Positions 8,502-17,600 of a stretch of 55,657 nt of DNA are shown piece by piece. Numbering within the stretch: position 1 is the first letter of the stretch; every line of letters begins with the position of its first letter. The notes beneath the pieces were generated by a model. The model saw nothing but the letters and a program-made list of their open reading frames with translations, was not told the origin of the DNA and ran no database searches. Origin of the DNA: Bacteroides sp. (GTDB lineage Bacteria; Bacteroidota; Bacteroidia; Bacteroidales; Bacteroidaceae); NCBI GenBank assembly GCA_021202275.1, contig JAJQDI010000029.1:1-55657 (forward strand). The letters run 5' to 3'. The position numbers and the translations under genes were made by a program.

Positions 8502-11270
8502 ATGTCAGAAAATAAATATATCCGTATCAAAGGGGCCAGAGTCAACAACCTCAAGAATATTGATGTTAACATCCCACGGAACAAGCTGGTAGTCATCACC
8601 GGACTCTCGGGTTCCGGAAAGTCTTCTCTCGCCTTCGACACGTTGTATGCCGAAGGGCAACGCCGGTATGTAGAGAGCCTGAGCAGCTACGCGCGCCAGT
8701 TCCTCGGACGTATGAGCAAACCGGAGTGCGACTTCATCCTGGGTATTCCACCGGCTATTGCCATCGAACAGAAGGTAAGCAGCCGCAACCCGCGTTCCAC
8801 CGTAGGAACCTCTACGGAGATCTACGAATACCTCCGTCTGTTGTATGCGCGGGTGGGCAGAACGTATAGTCCGGTCAGTGGAAAAGAGGTAAAGAAGCAC
8901 TCTACCGAGGATATTGTAAACACCATGCTCTCCTATCCGGAAGGCACCCGTTACACGATCCTGACTCCTATCCTTCTCAGGGAAGGACGTACACTGGAAG
9001 AGCAACTGGAGATCGACCGGAAGCAGGGCTTCACGCGTCTGGAAGTGAACGGAGAAATGGTACGTATCGAAGACTACGTGCCCGGACAGAACGATACGGT
9101 TTATCTGCTGATCGACCGTATGGTATGCGCTTCTACCAAAGACGCGATCAGCCGCCTGACCGACTCGGCCGAAACGGCGATGTACGAAGGAGACGGCAAC
9201 TGTATCCTCCGGTTCTACAAGGAAGATGGCAGCAGCGAATTGCATACATTCAGTACCAAATTCGAAGCAGACGGGATCGTGTTTGAAGAACCCAACGACC
9301 AGATGTTCTCTTTCAACTCACCGATCGGTGCCTGTCCGGAATGTGAGGGCTTCGGCAAAGTGATCGGTATCGACGAGCATCTGGTGATCCCCAACCGCTC
9401 TCTTTCTGTCTACGACGGCGCGGTGGTGTGCTGGCGGGGTGAGAAGATGGGCGAATGGAAAGAACATCTGATCCGCAACGCCATCCACTGCAACTTCCCG
9501 ATCTTCACTCCTTATTACGAACTCACGGATGAAGAAAAACGGATGTTGTGGGAAGGAGCCCGCTACTTCGACGGGATCAATGATTTTTTCCGTATGTTGC
9601 AGGAAAACCAGTACAAGATCCAGTACCGGGTGATGTTGGCCCGCTACAGAGGAAAGACTACCTGTCCTGTCTGCCACGGAAGTCGTCTGAAACCGGAAGC
9701 AAGCTATGTGAAGGTGGGTGAAAAGACCATCAGTGAACTGGTACTTCTGCCGATCACAGAATTGAAAGAGTTTTTTGACCACCTGACATTAGACGCACAC
9801 GACGAAGCAGTGGCACGCCGTATACTGACAGAGATCAACAGCCGCATCCGTTTTCTGCTGGATGTAGGACTGGGCTATCTGACCCTCAACCGACTCAGCA
9901 ACTCGCTCTCGGGGGGAGAAAGTCAGCGTATCAATCTGGCAACCTCTCTGGGAAGCAGCCTGGTGGGCAGCCTGTATATCTTAGACGAGCCCAGCATCGG
10001 ATTGCATAGCCGGGATACAGACCGCCTGATCCAGGTGTTGCGGCAATTGCAGCAATTAGGGAACACTGTAGTCGTTGTGGAGCACGACGAAGAGATCATC
10101 CGCGCGGCGGATTATATCATAGACATCGGACCGAATGCCGGAAGGCTGGGTGGCGAAGTGGTCTACCAGGGAGATATGAAAGATCTCCAGGCCGGAAGTG
10201 ATAGCCATACGGTGCGCTATCTGCTTGGTGAGGAGGTGATCCTGGTACCGGAATACCGCCGGCCGTGGAACAACTACATAGAGGTGAAAGGAGCACGGGA
10301 AAACAATCTCAAAGGGATTGACGTGAAATTCCCGCTCAACGTAATGACGGTAGTGACCGGAGTATCGGGTTCCGGAAAGAGTACGCTGGTACGCGATATA
10401 TTCTACCGGGCTCTGAAACGTGAACTGGACGAGTGCAGCGACCGTCCGGGAGAACACGGAGTACTGATAGGCGACATAAGCAATCTGCGCAACATTGAGT
10501 TTGTAGACCAGAACCCCATCGGCAAGTCTTCCCGTTCCAATCCGGTGACTTACATCAAGACTTACGATGAAATACGTAAACTGTATGCAGACCAGCCCCT
10601 GTCCAAACAGATGGGCTACGGAGCGGGCTATTTCAGCTTCAACAGCGAAGGGGGACGTTGCGAAGAGTGTAAAGGAGACGGAACGGTAACTGTGGAAATG
10701 CAGTTCATGGCAGACCTGGTACTGGAATGCGAATCGTGCCACGGCAAACGTTTCAAATCGGATACCCTGGAAGTAAGGTTCCACGGCCAGAGCATCTACG
10801 ATGTATTGAACATGGCTGTGAACCAGGCTGTCGAATTCTTTACTGAACACAAGCAGAAGAAGATCGTCAGGAGGTTGAAACCTTTGCAGGATGTGGGTCT
10901 GGGATACATCAAGCTGGGACAGACCTCCTCTACCCTCTCGGGAGGAGAGAACCAACGTGTGAAACTGGCCTATTACCTGAGCCAGGAAAAGTCAGATCCG
11001 ACCCTGTTTATCTTCGACGAACCAACCACCGGGCTGCACTTTCACGATATACGTAAGTTGCTGGATGCCTTCGACGCGTTGATCCGTCGGGGACACACAA
11101 TCCTCATCATCGAACACAACCTGGATGTGATCAAATGTGCCGATCATGTGATCGACCTGGGACCCGAAGGTGGCGATAAAGGAGGATATCTGGTAGCGGA
11201 AGGTACACCGGAAGAGGTGGCGGCCTGCGGAGCCAGCTATACAGGGCAGTTCCTGCAAGAGAAGTTGTAA
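8502..11270 (+). CDS. uvrA: Excinuclease ABC subunit A
   Basis: 922 residues, close to the usual 940. UvrA is the damage-sensing dimeric ATPase of nucleotide-excision repair that loads UvrB. Two ABC ATPase modules are visible: Walker A GLSGSGKSS (about 34-42) and GVSGSGKST (about 620), signatures LSGGESQRINLA and LSGGENQRVKLA, and Walker B with DEPSIGLH and DEPTTGLHF. Zinc-module cysteines are complete: C278/C281 with C388/C391, and C720/C723 with C743/C746. The UvrB-binding and insertion regions are present, so this is a UvrA1-type protein, not a drug-resistance UvrA2. Bacteroidetes often carry extra uvrA copies, so another may exist elsewhere. Confidence 0.96.
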   Translation: MSENKYIRIKGARVNNLKNIDVNIPRNKLVVITGLSGSGKSSLAFDTLYAEGQRRYVESLSSYARQFLGRMSKPECDFILGIPPAIAIEQKVSSRNPRSTVGTSTEIYEYLRLLYARVGRTYSPVSGKEVKKHSTEDIVNTMLSYPEGTRYTILTPILLREGRTLEEQLEIDRKQGFTRLEVNGEMVRIEDYVPGQNDTVYLLIDRMVCASTKDAISRLTDSAETAMYEGDGNCILRFYKEDGSSELHTFSTKFEADGIVFEEPNDQMFSFNSPIGACPECEGFGKVIGIDEHLVIPNRSLSVYDGAVVCWRGEKMGEWKEHLIRNAIHCNFPIFTPYYELTDEEKRMLWEGARYFDGINDFFRMLQENQYKIQYRVMLARYRGKTTCPVCHGSRLKPEASYVKVGEKTISELVLLPITELKEFFDHLTLDAHDEAVARRILTEINSRIRFLLDVGLGYLTLNRLSNSLSGGESQRINLATSLGSSLVGSLYILDEPSIGLHSRDTDRLIQVLRQLQQLGNTVVVVEHDEEIIRAADYIIDIGPNAGRLGGEVVYQGDMKDLQAGSDSHTVRYLLGEEVILVPEYRRPWNNYIEVKGARENNLKGIDVKFPLNVMTVVTGVSGSGKSTLVRDIFYRALKRELDECSDRPGEHGVLIGDISNLRNIEFVDQNPIGKSSRSNPVTYIKTYDEIRKLYADQPLSKQMGYGAGYFSFNSEGGRCEECKGDGTVTVEMQFMADLVLECESCHGKRFKSDTLEVRFHGQSIYDVLNMAVNQAVEFFTEHKQKKIVRRLKPLQDVGLGYIKLGQTSSTLSGGENQRVKLAYYLSQEKSDPTLFIFDEPTTGLHFHDIRKLLDAFDALIRRGHTILIIEHNLDVIKCADHVIDLGPEGGDKGGYLVAEGTPEEVAACGASYTGQFLQEKL

Positions 11271-11280
11271 GATTACGTGG

Positions 11281-11359
11281 TAAGTGATAAGTTTTAAGTT
11301 ATGAGGTATAAATACTTATTCCGATAAGCATACACTTATCACTTAAAACTTATCACTTA
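11281..11359. terminator. Long inverted repeat of the AACTTATCACTTA family, bidirectional terminator
   Basis: A perfect 19-bp stem pairs 11281-11299 with 11341-11359 (TAAGTGATAAGTTTTAAGT and its complement) around a 41-nt loop. It lies between the convergent uvrA and outer-membrane protein genes. The same word family occurs at 25866-25970 and 43321-43352. Confidence 0.75.
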
Positions 11360-11366
11360 TCACTTC

Positions 11367-11852
11367 TTAGAAATAAAATCCGAACCCTATCTTAAACCCA
11401 AACTGGGAAAGATCCGAATCTTTAAAACTCAGATCATAATACACCGAAGGTTCCACTGTAACCGTACGTGAGAGGAAGAAGGCATATCCCGCCTCCAGAT
11501 TCCACGCAAAATTATTGATGTTACTAAGGCTGCTGTATTTGTATCGGTTGAACTTAAATCCCGTTCCCAGGAAGATGCCATTCTGATCAAAGTAATAGCG
11601 ACCTCCTACTCCTACCGTATATATATCTACCGGACTGCTCCAGTCTGCCCCTAAGGTAAGTAACAAAGCCGCGTTATCTATAATAAATGCCCCTCCCTGG
11701 GCCTGGATACCAAAATTCGATTTCGCAGCCTTGCTGTAAGAGAAGTTTAATCCTGTCAGCGAAGGATTTACGAACCATTTGTTCTGTTCAAATTGCGCAT
11801 GTGCAGCTACTGTAGCCAGCAACAGTCCTAAGATCAATGTTAGTTTTCTCAT
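11367..11852 (-). CDS. Small outer-membrane beta-barrel protein
   Basis: 161 residues. The signal peptide MRKLTLILGLLLATVAAHAQ is followed by alternating amphipathic beta strands. The C-terminus FKIGFGFYF ends in Phe, the usual signal for barrel insertion. Size and pattern fit the eight-stranded OmpA/OmpW-like barrel class (PF13505-like). No periplasmic domain, no substrate clue. The gene is 12 bp downstream of a small membrane-protein gene, probably an operon. Confidence 0.8.
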   Translation of the reverse strand: MRKLTLILGLLLATVAAHAQFEQNKWFVNPSLTGLNFSYSKAAKSNFGIQAQGGAFIIDNAALLLTLGADWSSPVDIYTVGVGGRYYFDQNGIFLGTGFKFNRYKYSSLSNINNFAWNLEAGYAFFLSRTVTVEPSVYYDLSFKDSDLSQFGFKIGFGFYF

Positions 11853-11864
11853 ATATCTGTGGTG

Positions 11865-12098
11865 TTATTGATTTGTATCCGTTTTATCTATTTCCTCCCG
11901 GCGTTTCTGCTGCAACTGCTCCTTTTTGCGCAACACAAACCACAGCACTCCCACAATCACGTAGCCGACGATCACCGTAACATACTTTTCTGTGGTAGAT
12001 GTCTCTGTATTGTTGGGCAATAACAATGCCGCTGTCACAGATACATAGATCAGAAGTGCCAGCGTGATCCATGTAGATTTTTTCATTTTATTTCTCAT
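11865..12098 (-). CDS. Small two-helix membrane protein
   Basis: 77 residues; Met5 (12086) is an equally good start. Two predicted membrane helices (TWITLALLIYVSVTAALLL and VTVIVGYVIVGVLWFVL) are followed by a charged, basic and Gln-rich tail (LRKKEQLQQKRREEIDK), probably cytoplasmic. Unknown family. Followed closely by the outer-membrane protein gene. The region upstream (12099-12373, 275 bp) has no gene, only the composite repeat. Confidence 0.65.
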   Translation of the reverse strand: MRNKMKKSTWITLALLIYVSVTAALLLPNNTETSTTEKYVTVIVGYVIVGVLWFVLRKKEQLQQKRREEIDKTDTNQ

Positions 12099-12288
12099 AT
12101 CTTTTTTCCTTAAAATTATATGAATCCTATACAGAGTGTATGTAAAAGGTGACTGCTTTCCTCTTCCATTGACTGCGTCCGGCTGCTGGTTCTGCAGAAG
12201 ATCTGTCAGAAATAGCCTTCATTCCTTTTTCAACTCTCTTTTTGTTTGTTTTTCTTCTTTGCAAATGCAAATATTATCATACCCCAAT

Positions 12289-12391
12289 ATGGAGACGCAA
12301 ATATACTTCTTTACAGGGGTGTAATACTATGTATTTTCAATCGTCAAATCGTACATCGTCAATCGTTAAATCGTCAATCGTTAAATCGTCC
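12289..12391. repeat. Composite intergenic repeat (GAGACGC element plus AATCGT tandem units)
   Basis: GGAGACGCAAATATAC at 12291-12306 is followed after about 30 bp by tandem AATCGTC/AATCGTA units (12338-12391). The same two parts in the same order and spacing occur at 44893-44956. The last units extend into the 3' end of cstA (stop at 12374). Confidence 0.75.
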
Positions 12392-13804
12392 CTCTCTCCG
12401 TTTTCTCTTCCAGAGTATAAACCACACAGCCGCGATCAACGTACAGACACCCCCTATCACGTAAGAGACTGTTTCAGACAGTCCGAGCCCTTCGGGAGCT
12501 ATGCTGATGTACGTAGAACACACCGCTGTCATAAAAAGCGCCGGTATGCATGTAATGATATACAACTTCTTTTTACGTACCAGATACACCGTCACTGCCC
12601 ACAGCGTGAACACAGCCAATGTCTGATTGGCCCAGGCAAAGTATCTCCAGATCATATCGAATCCGTCTTTATCTCTCAGGCTATAGAGCAACAACCCTAC
12701 CGTCACCAGAAAGATCGGAATACAGATATACAACCGGCTACGGATAGATCTCTGTTCCAGTCCCAGAAAATCCGCGACGATCAGTCGTGCCGAACGCAAC
12801 GCGGTATCTCCCGAGGTAATGGGAGCGGCAATCACTCCCAGGATGGCCAGAAAACCTCCGACGGTACCCAGCCAGTTCTTCGTTATGCCATCTACGATCA
12901 CCGAAGCGTTGTTCTCGCTCATTCCGTGTTCGTGGTAGAAATAGGTGGCAGCCGCAGCCCAGATCAGAGCCACCATGCCTTCCACGATCATGGCTCCGTA
13001 AAACACAGGGCGTCCGTGCCGCTCGGATGTCATGCAGCGAGCCATCAATGGGCTCTGTGTCGCATGAAAACCGGAAATCGCTCCACAGGCAATACTCACA
13101 AACATCACCGGGAACAGAGGCAATACAGCCGCCTGCGGATGCGTATTTTGTATGCCCTGCCACACCTCCGGCAAGGGAGGATGTATCACAAACAACATCA
13201 CCAGGATACCCACCGCCATAAACAACAACGCCACGGCAAAAAGCGGATATATCTTTCCGATGATCTTATCCACCGGCAACATAGTAGCCAATACGTAATA
13301 GACAAACACCACACCGATCCAGAACGTCGCGTCCAGATGCTGCGGGGTGAGGTTGGCCAGCAGTCCTGCCGGTCCGGCCACAAATACGGCTCCGACAAGG
13401 ATCATCAGTACCATGGTGAAACCACGCATCACCTGCTTGGTAGTTGTGCCCAGATAGCGCCCGATGATCTCGGGCAGACTCTCCCCGCCGTGACGCAACG
13501 AAAGCATTCCGGCAAAATAATCGTGCGTGGCTCCGGCGAAAATACTCCCCAACACGATCCACAGGTAAGAAGCTGTTCCGAACTTGGCTCCCATAATGGC
13601 TCCGAAGATCGGTCCCAATCCGGCAATATTGAGAAATTGTATCATAAAGATCTTCCAGGTAGGAAGCGGAATATAGTCTACCCCGTCGGCCTGGGTAAGG
13701 GCCGGAGTGGGCCTGTCATCCGGGCCGAAGATACGCTCTACAAAACGTCCATAGATCAGGTAGCCTGCCGCCAGTGCCAGGAAGCACAAAGTGAATGTTA
13801 TCAT
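12374..13804 (-). CDS. cstA: Carbon starvation protein A family transporter
   Basis: 476 residues from ATG 13802-13804 (MITFTLCFLALAAGYLIYGR). An upstream in-frame ATG at 13840 would add 12 hydrophilic residues, which is unlikely. CstA hallmarks: GPIFGAIMGAKFG, SIFAGATHDYFAGMLSLRHGG, GPAGLLANL and GDTALRSARL, with about 12-13 membrane helices. Family members import peptides or pyruvate in nutrient-poor conditions. The length matches the short Bacteroidales form. The last codons (R-F-N-D) are read from an intergenic repeat unit. Confidence 0.9.
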   Translation of the reverse strand: MITFTLCFLALAAGYLIYGRFVERIFGPDDRPTPALTQADGVDYIPLPTWKIFMIQFLNIAGLGPIFGAIMGAKFGTASYLWIVLGSIFAGATHDYFAGMLSLRHGGESLPEIIGRYLGTTTKQVMRGFTMVLMILVGAVFVAGPAGLLANLTPQHLDATFWIGVVFVYYVLATMLPVDKIIGKIYPLFAVALLFMAVGILVMLFVIHPPLPEVWQGIQNTHPQAAVLPLFPVMFVSIACGAISGFHATQSPLMARCMTSERHGRPVFYGAMIVEGMVALIWAAAATYFYHEHGMSENNASVIVDGITKNWLGTVGGFLAILGVIAAPITSGDTALRSARLIVADFLGLEQRSIRSRLYICIPIFLVTVGLLLYSLRDKDGFDMIWRYFAWANQTLAVFTLWAVTVYLVRKKKLYIITCIPALFMTAVCSTYISIAPEGLGLSETVSYVIGGVCTLIAAVWFILWKRKRREGRFND

Positions 13805-13877
13805 GGTGTGTTGCCGTTTTCGATCCGACAAATGTAACATAATCTGTGTAATCCACCCAAAAATCCCGTCACTTTTA

Positions 13878-14060
13878 GAGTCTGTTTATAAATTATCTGC
13901 TCATGTATTCCGTTCTGTTTGAAAGCATATTTTTTTCTTCTCTCAGCGATCATAGCGGGCCATGTGAGCGGAAAGAAGAGGAAAATCATGCGAAAACAGG
14001 GCAGAATAGACAGTGAAAAAGCAAATAAAAAAAAGTTTTAGATCATTTTTAAACAGACTC
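13878..14060. mobile_element. 183-bp MITE with IS5-type ends
   Basis: The terminal inverted repeats start GAGTCTGTTTA and match at 19 of 21 positions (13878-13898 against 14040-14060). They are flanked by a direct TTA on both sides (13875-13877, 14061-14063). A TNA target duplication with GAG... ends is typical of the IS5 family, IS1031 group. The inside has no transposase gene; only a 25-codon basic tail ending KANKKKF before a stop near the right end could be a transposase remnant. It sits between cstA and the second GHL10 gene, 40 bp before the latter's start. Confidence 0.75.
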
Positions 14061-14100
14061 TTACTACCTTTACCGACAAATGAACCTATTTTTCCGACAG

Positions 14101-15570
14101 ATGAACCGACCTTTTCTACTGTTTGTTTTCCTCTGTGTTTGCAGCATCTTATGTGCGCAGCCGAAGCAGGAAGTACGGGCCGCATGGATCACAACGGCCT
14201 ATGGCCTCGACTGGCCGCGCACCCGCGCCACTTCCACACTGGCCATGCGACGGCAACAGGCGGAATTGATGGATATACTGGACCGGCTGTGTGAGGCCAA
14301 CTTCAATACAGTACTTTTTCAGACCCGTTCGCGGGGAGACCTCAGCTATCCCTCCGAGACAGAACCTTTCACCCCCAGCTTCACCGGAAAGGCAAACGGC
14401 GATCCGGGCTACGATCCGCTGGCTTTCGTGATAGAGGAGTGTCACAAACGAGGGATGGAGTGCCATGCCTGGATCGTCTCCATTCCCCTGGGCAACAAAC
14501 GGCACGTAGCTTCCTTAGGACAACGATCGGTGACCAAAAAAAAACAACCGGCCATCTGCGTTCCGTACAAGAACGAATATTTTCTGAATCCGGGACATCC
14601 CGATACAAAAAAATACCTGATGAAGATCACGGAAGAGATCATCACCCGGTACGATGTAGACGGGGTACATTTCGACTACCACCGCTATCCCGAACGGGCT
14701 CCCCGTTTCCCGGACAACAAAGAATTCCGGGCCTATGGCAAAGGAAGAAGCCTGGAGCAATGGCGCAGAGACAACCTGACGGAGATCCTGCGGCATATCT
14801 ACCACGGGGTGAAAGCCATCAAACCTTGGGTGAAGGTCAGCACCTGTCCGGTCGGGAAGTTCCAGGACGTGACCCGCTACTCGTCCCGCGGGTGGAACGC
14901 CTACCATACCGTCCACCAGGACGCGCAAGGCTGGCTGGTAGAGGGGATACAGGATCAGCTCTACCCGATGCTCTATTTCCGGGAAGATCAGTTCTACCCT
15001 TTCGTTCTGGATTGGCAAGAACAGAGCAACGGCCGCCACATCATCCCGGGAATGGGTATTTATTTCCTCGATCCTTCGGAAGGCAACTGGGAGTTGCAGG
15101 AGATTGAACAACAGATCAACTTTACCCGACGCAGCGGTATAGCCGGACAAGGACATTACCGGGTAGGCTTCCTGATGAGCAACACACAAGGACTGTATGA
15201 CCGGCTCACCGATCGGTATTACGCCACCCCGGCTTTGCAACCGCCTATGCCCTGGTTAGACGATATAGCACCGTCGGCGCCTTCCGGGCTCACCGCCCAA
15301 CGGACAGAAAACGGATATTACCGGCTCAACTGGCAATCTGCCACAGACAACGATCCGTACAACCCGCCTACGTATGTGATCTATGCCTCAGATGAATTCC
15401 CGGTAGATACCTCCCAACCGGCACACATCCTGGCACAGCGGGTATACGGAACCACCTATACCTACATCCCCACCCTGCCCTGGAAAGAGTATGCGTATTT
15501 TGCCGTCACCGCCATAGACCGTTACGGCAACGAGAGTGAACCGATCCAGGTCAAGTGGGTTGCACCGTGA
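14101..15570 (+). CDS. Secreted GHL10 (DUF187) glycoside-hydrolase-like protein, second copy
   Basis: 489 residues from ATG 14101, which gives a compact signal peptide (MNRPFLLFVFLCVCSILCAQ); ATG 14080 adds seven residues and cannot be excluded. GHL10 barrel: VRAAWITTAYGLDWPR, CEANFNTVLFQTRSRGDL, CHAWIVSIPLGN and YDVDGVHFDYHRYPERAPRF. C-terminal FnIII-like domain from about residue 395. Clearly related to the protein at 6640-8139 but of low identity, so an old duplication. Its 3' end overlaps the convergent ATP-grasp gene by 20 bp. Confidence 0.9.
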   Translation: MNRPFLLFVFLCVCSILCAQPKQEVRAAWITTAYGLDWPRTRATSTLAMRRQQAELMDILDRLCEANFNTVLFQTRSRGDLSYPSETEPFTPSFTGKANGDPGYDPLAFVIEECHKRGMECHAWIVSIPLGNKRHVASLGQRSVTKKKQPAICVPYKNEYFLNPGHPDTKKYLMKITEEIITRYDVDGVHFDYHRYPERAPRFPDNKEFRAYGKGRSLEQWRRDNLTEILRHIYHGVKAIKPWVKVSTCPVGKFQDVTRYSSRGWNAYHTVHQDAQGWLVEGIQDQLYPMLYFREDQFYPFVLDWQEQSNGRHIIPGMGIYFLDPSEGNWELQEIEQQINFTRRSGIAGQGHYRVGFLMSNTQGLYDRLTDRYYATPALQPPMPWLDDIAPSAPSGLTAQRTENGYYRLNWQSATDNDPYNPPTYVIYASDEFPVDTSQPAHILAQRVYGTTYTYIPTLPWKEYAYFAVTAIDRYGNESEPIQVKWVAP

Positions 15571-16756
15571 TCCAGGCGCGGTACTGGCTGTGCGGAGTCA
15601 CCGGTACCAAAGGTACATATCCGGACACGACGCGTCCATCGGCGACAACGGCAGGGTACTGCCGCAGCATCTTTTCATGAGTCTCATTTGCCTCCGAAGC
15701 AGAAGGGTAGTAATCGATCCGGAACATTCCGGTGGAACGCGGATCTACATACTTGTCGTACAGCAGACGGGCCACAAGGCCCATATTCATCCGCAGATTG
15801 ATCTCTATACACGGATGCAGGCGATACACCGGAGCTGTTGAGAAACAGCAGATCATCATATCCACTCCCAGATATCCGGTATAGAGAGTTCCATACAGCA
15901 GGCTCAACTCACGCTCCAGAGACTGGCGCACGTTGCGGAGTACCTCCGAAGGAATGTATCGGATCAGGCGTTGTTCAATGGCCGCGTTGGAGAGCAACTC
16001 GTTCCCTTCGTACGCTCCGCTGGCGTTGGTATGAAAAAGAGAATAACTACAAAACGCTACCTGTCCTTTGCCGTTGCTATAAAATCCCATGGCAAAGTCC
16101 GTCTCCTTCTGATAGACCGGTTCGGCTACCACACCCCCTTGTTGCCGGATCACACGCGCGCACCACCGACGGATATGCGGTGTGAACACTCCCTTGCACC
16201 AGTTCAGCCCTTTCCCGCTACCGGAAAGCGGCGCTTTCAATACAACAGCAGACCGGCCTTCCACATACTCCCGGAGCTGTTGTTCTTCCGTCAGGAAAGA
16301 GGACTCGCCACACAAAGGACTCTCTTCCTCTGTGAGTCGCGCCAGCAGACGAACGGCCTGCAGACGGTGTGACAGCTCGCGGAGAAGCCGCAACCGCTCC
16401 GGATCGGGCAACAGTTCCGGGTCGGCCCCCAACAGCAGCAATTGCTTTGTTACTACGGCATCCCAGCCCCAGGGTTGTATCGCGCTCCAACTGCCTGTAG
16501 CTACTTCGGGCGGTGTACAGACATCAGGCAGATCGGGAAACAGCATTCGCATCTCTTCCAGAAAAGCCAGGTTGTACGCCGAAGGGGCTATTATCCTGCT
16601 GCCTGCGGGAGCATACCAGCACGGAAGCAAAGCCAGGTCCGCAATCATTTGCCTGACAGCAGCGGAAGGCATATAGTGCGGATCACCGTTGGCCAGAGCC
16701 AGATCGTGCTCCGGATTGAAAATGAAGAGAGAATGTTTTGACGTATTGTTTTCCAT
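15551..16756 (-). CDS. ATP-grasp-fold protein of unknown substrate
   Basis: 401 residues, cytoplasmic. ATP-grasp features by eye: VVLKAPLSGSGKGL (nucleotide-binding Lys and Gly loop, about 170-185), VVAEPVYQKETDFAMGFY, and the metal-binding end GYLGVDMMI...CIEINLRMNMG. Such enzymes join a carboxylate to an amine or thiol using ATP. The N-terminal part FIFNPEHDLALANGDPHYMP is distinctive and conserved in Bacteroidales proteins usually left as hypothetical. No partner gene nearby reveals the substrate. Confidence 0.75.
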   Translation of the reverse strand: MENNTSKHSLFIFNPEHDLALANGDPHYMPSAAVRQMIADLALLPCWYAPAGSRIIAPSAYNLAFLEEMRMLFPDLPDVCTPPEVATGSWSAIQPWGWDAVVTKQLLLLGADPELLPDPERLRLLRELSHRLQAVRLLARLTEEESPLCGESSFLTEEQQLREYVEGRSAVVLKAPLSGSGKGLNWCKGVFTPHIRRWCARVIRQQGGVVAEPVYQKETDFAMGFYSNGKGQVAFCSYSLFHTNASGAYEGNELLSNAAIEQRLIRYIPSEVLRNVRQSLERELSLLYGTLYTGYLGVDMMICCFSTAPVYRLHPCIEINLRMNMGLVARLLYDKYVDPRSTGMFRIDYYPSASEANETHEKMLRQYPAVVADGRVVSGYVPLVPVTPHSQYRAWITVQPT

Positions 16757-17545
16757 TTTTTACTTTTCGCGACCTTCTGCTCCCATTTCCCCGGATTCAC
16801 AAACACAGCTTTTCAGCAAAACAGGCAAACCAGCAGCCAGGCAAAGGCAAAAATAAAGAGAAACGGCCATTTTCCGGTTGCTATCCTGCTATTTTTCGCC
16901 CGGATCCCTGCCATTTTTCACTCTTCTGTCGGTGAAAGATACTCTATGTTCCACCGACAGGCGCTCCGTCTTCCACCGACACAACCGGCTTCAGCCTATG
17001 GATCACGGAAAAACGGCTGTTTTTTTCCTCTGAAAAAACCTTTTCTCCGTCTCTGTTTCTCCGGAACATCTCACCGACCAGTAAAAAAGTAACTAACATA
17101 TAGATTATTCAAAGTTATCCGGAAAAGACAATCAGCCATCTTTTCCTTTATTTAGCTATCAGGAAACAGTAAAACCTGCCATATAAATAACATTCTGCAC
17201 CCAGCAAATACGTTTTCCTTCGCGTATTTTCCTCTACCCTCTACTCAGGTCAGAAATACGCTCAACCAGACAGGACAGAAAATACAAATTGTCACTTTCT
17301 GACATTTTGTATTTTTACACTTTTCAGAAAGTAATGGTCTGAGATGAGAAAGATAAGAACACAGCTACCAGGCGAATACGCTGACGTTGTCATTCACTTA
17401 TTAATAAACCCATTCCCTTTCCCATATCAGATCACAGATCCGTATCCCGTAAAGTTCTTTCTCCCGCCTTCCATCTGTTTTCTTAAACAAACGGATAAAA
17501 CTTAAAAAGAGCCCACAAGAAAAAGGATAATTTTGCTATCTCCAC
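16757..17545. other. Long intergenic region without a gene
   Basis: No convincing coding frame. Holds four copies of CACCGAC (three direct at 16952, 16974 and 17072, one inverted at 16926-16934 that forms a 9-bp hairpin with the first) and a weaker hairpin ACTTTCTGA / TCAGAAAGT (17294-17302, 17334-17342). Confidence 0.6.
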
Positions 17546-17576
17546 TTTGCAATTACTAAAATTTAGTTTATATTTG
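17546..17576 (+). promoter_or_regulatory. Bacteroidetes promoter for the AAA ATPase gene
   Basis: TTTG (17546-17549), 19 bp, then TATATTTG (17569-17576): an exact match to the Bacteroidetes housekeeping consensus. Expected start near 17583, 18 nt before the ATG. Confidence 0.85.
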
Positions 17577-17600
17577 TCCCCTGAAAAACAATATTGATAC

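Noticed and set aside
12242..13837. 531-codon plus-strand frame opposite cstA
   Set aside because: Antisense shadow of cstA; composition (His, Gln, Arg-rich) is typical of a reverse-strand artefact.
14439..15107. 222-codon alternative frame inside the second GHL10 gene
   Set aside because: Same-strand frame shadow, Arg/Pro/Gly-rich, no family features.
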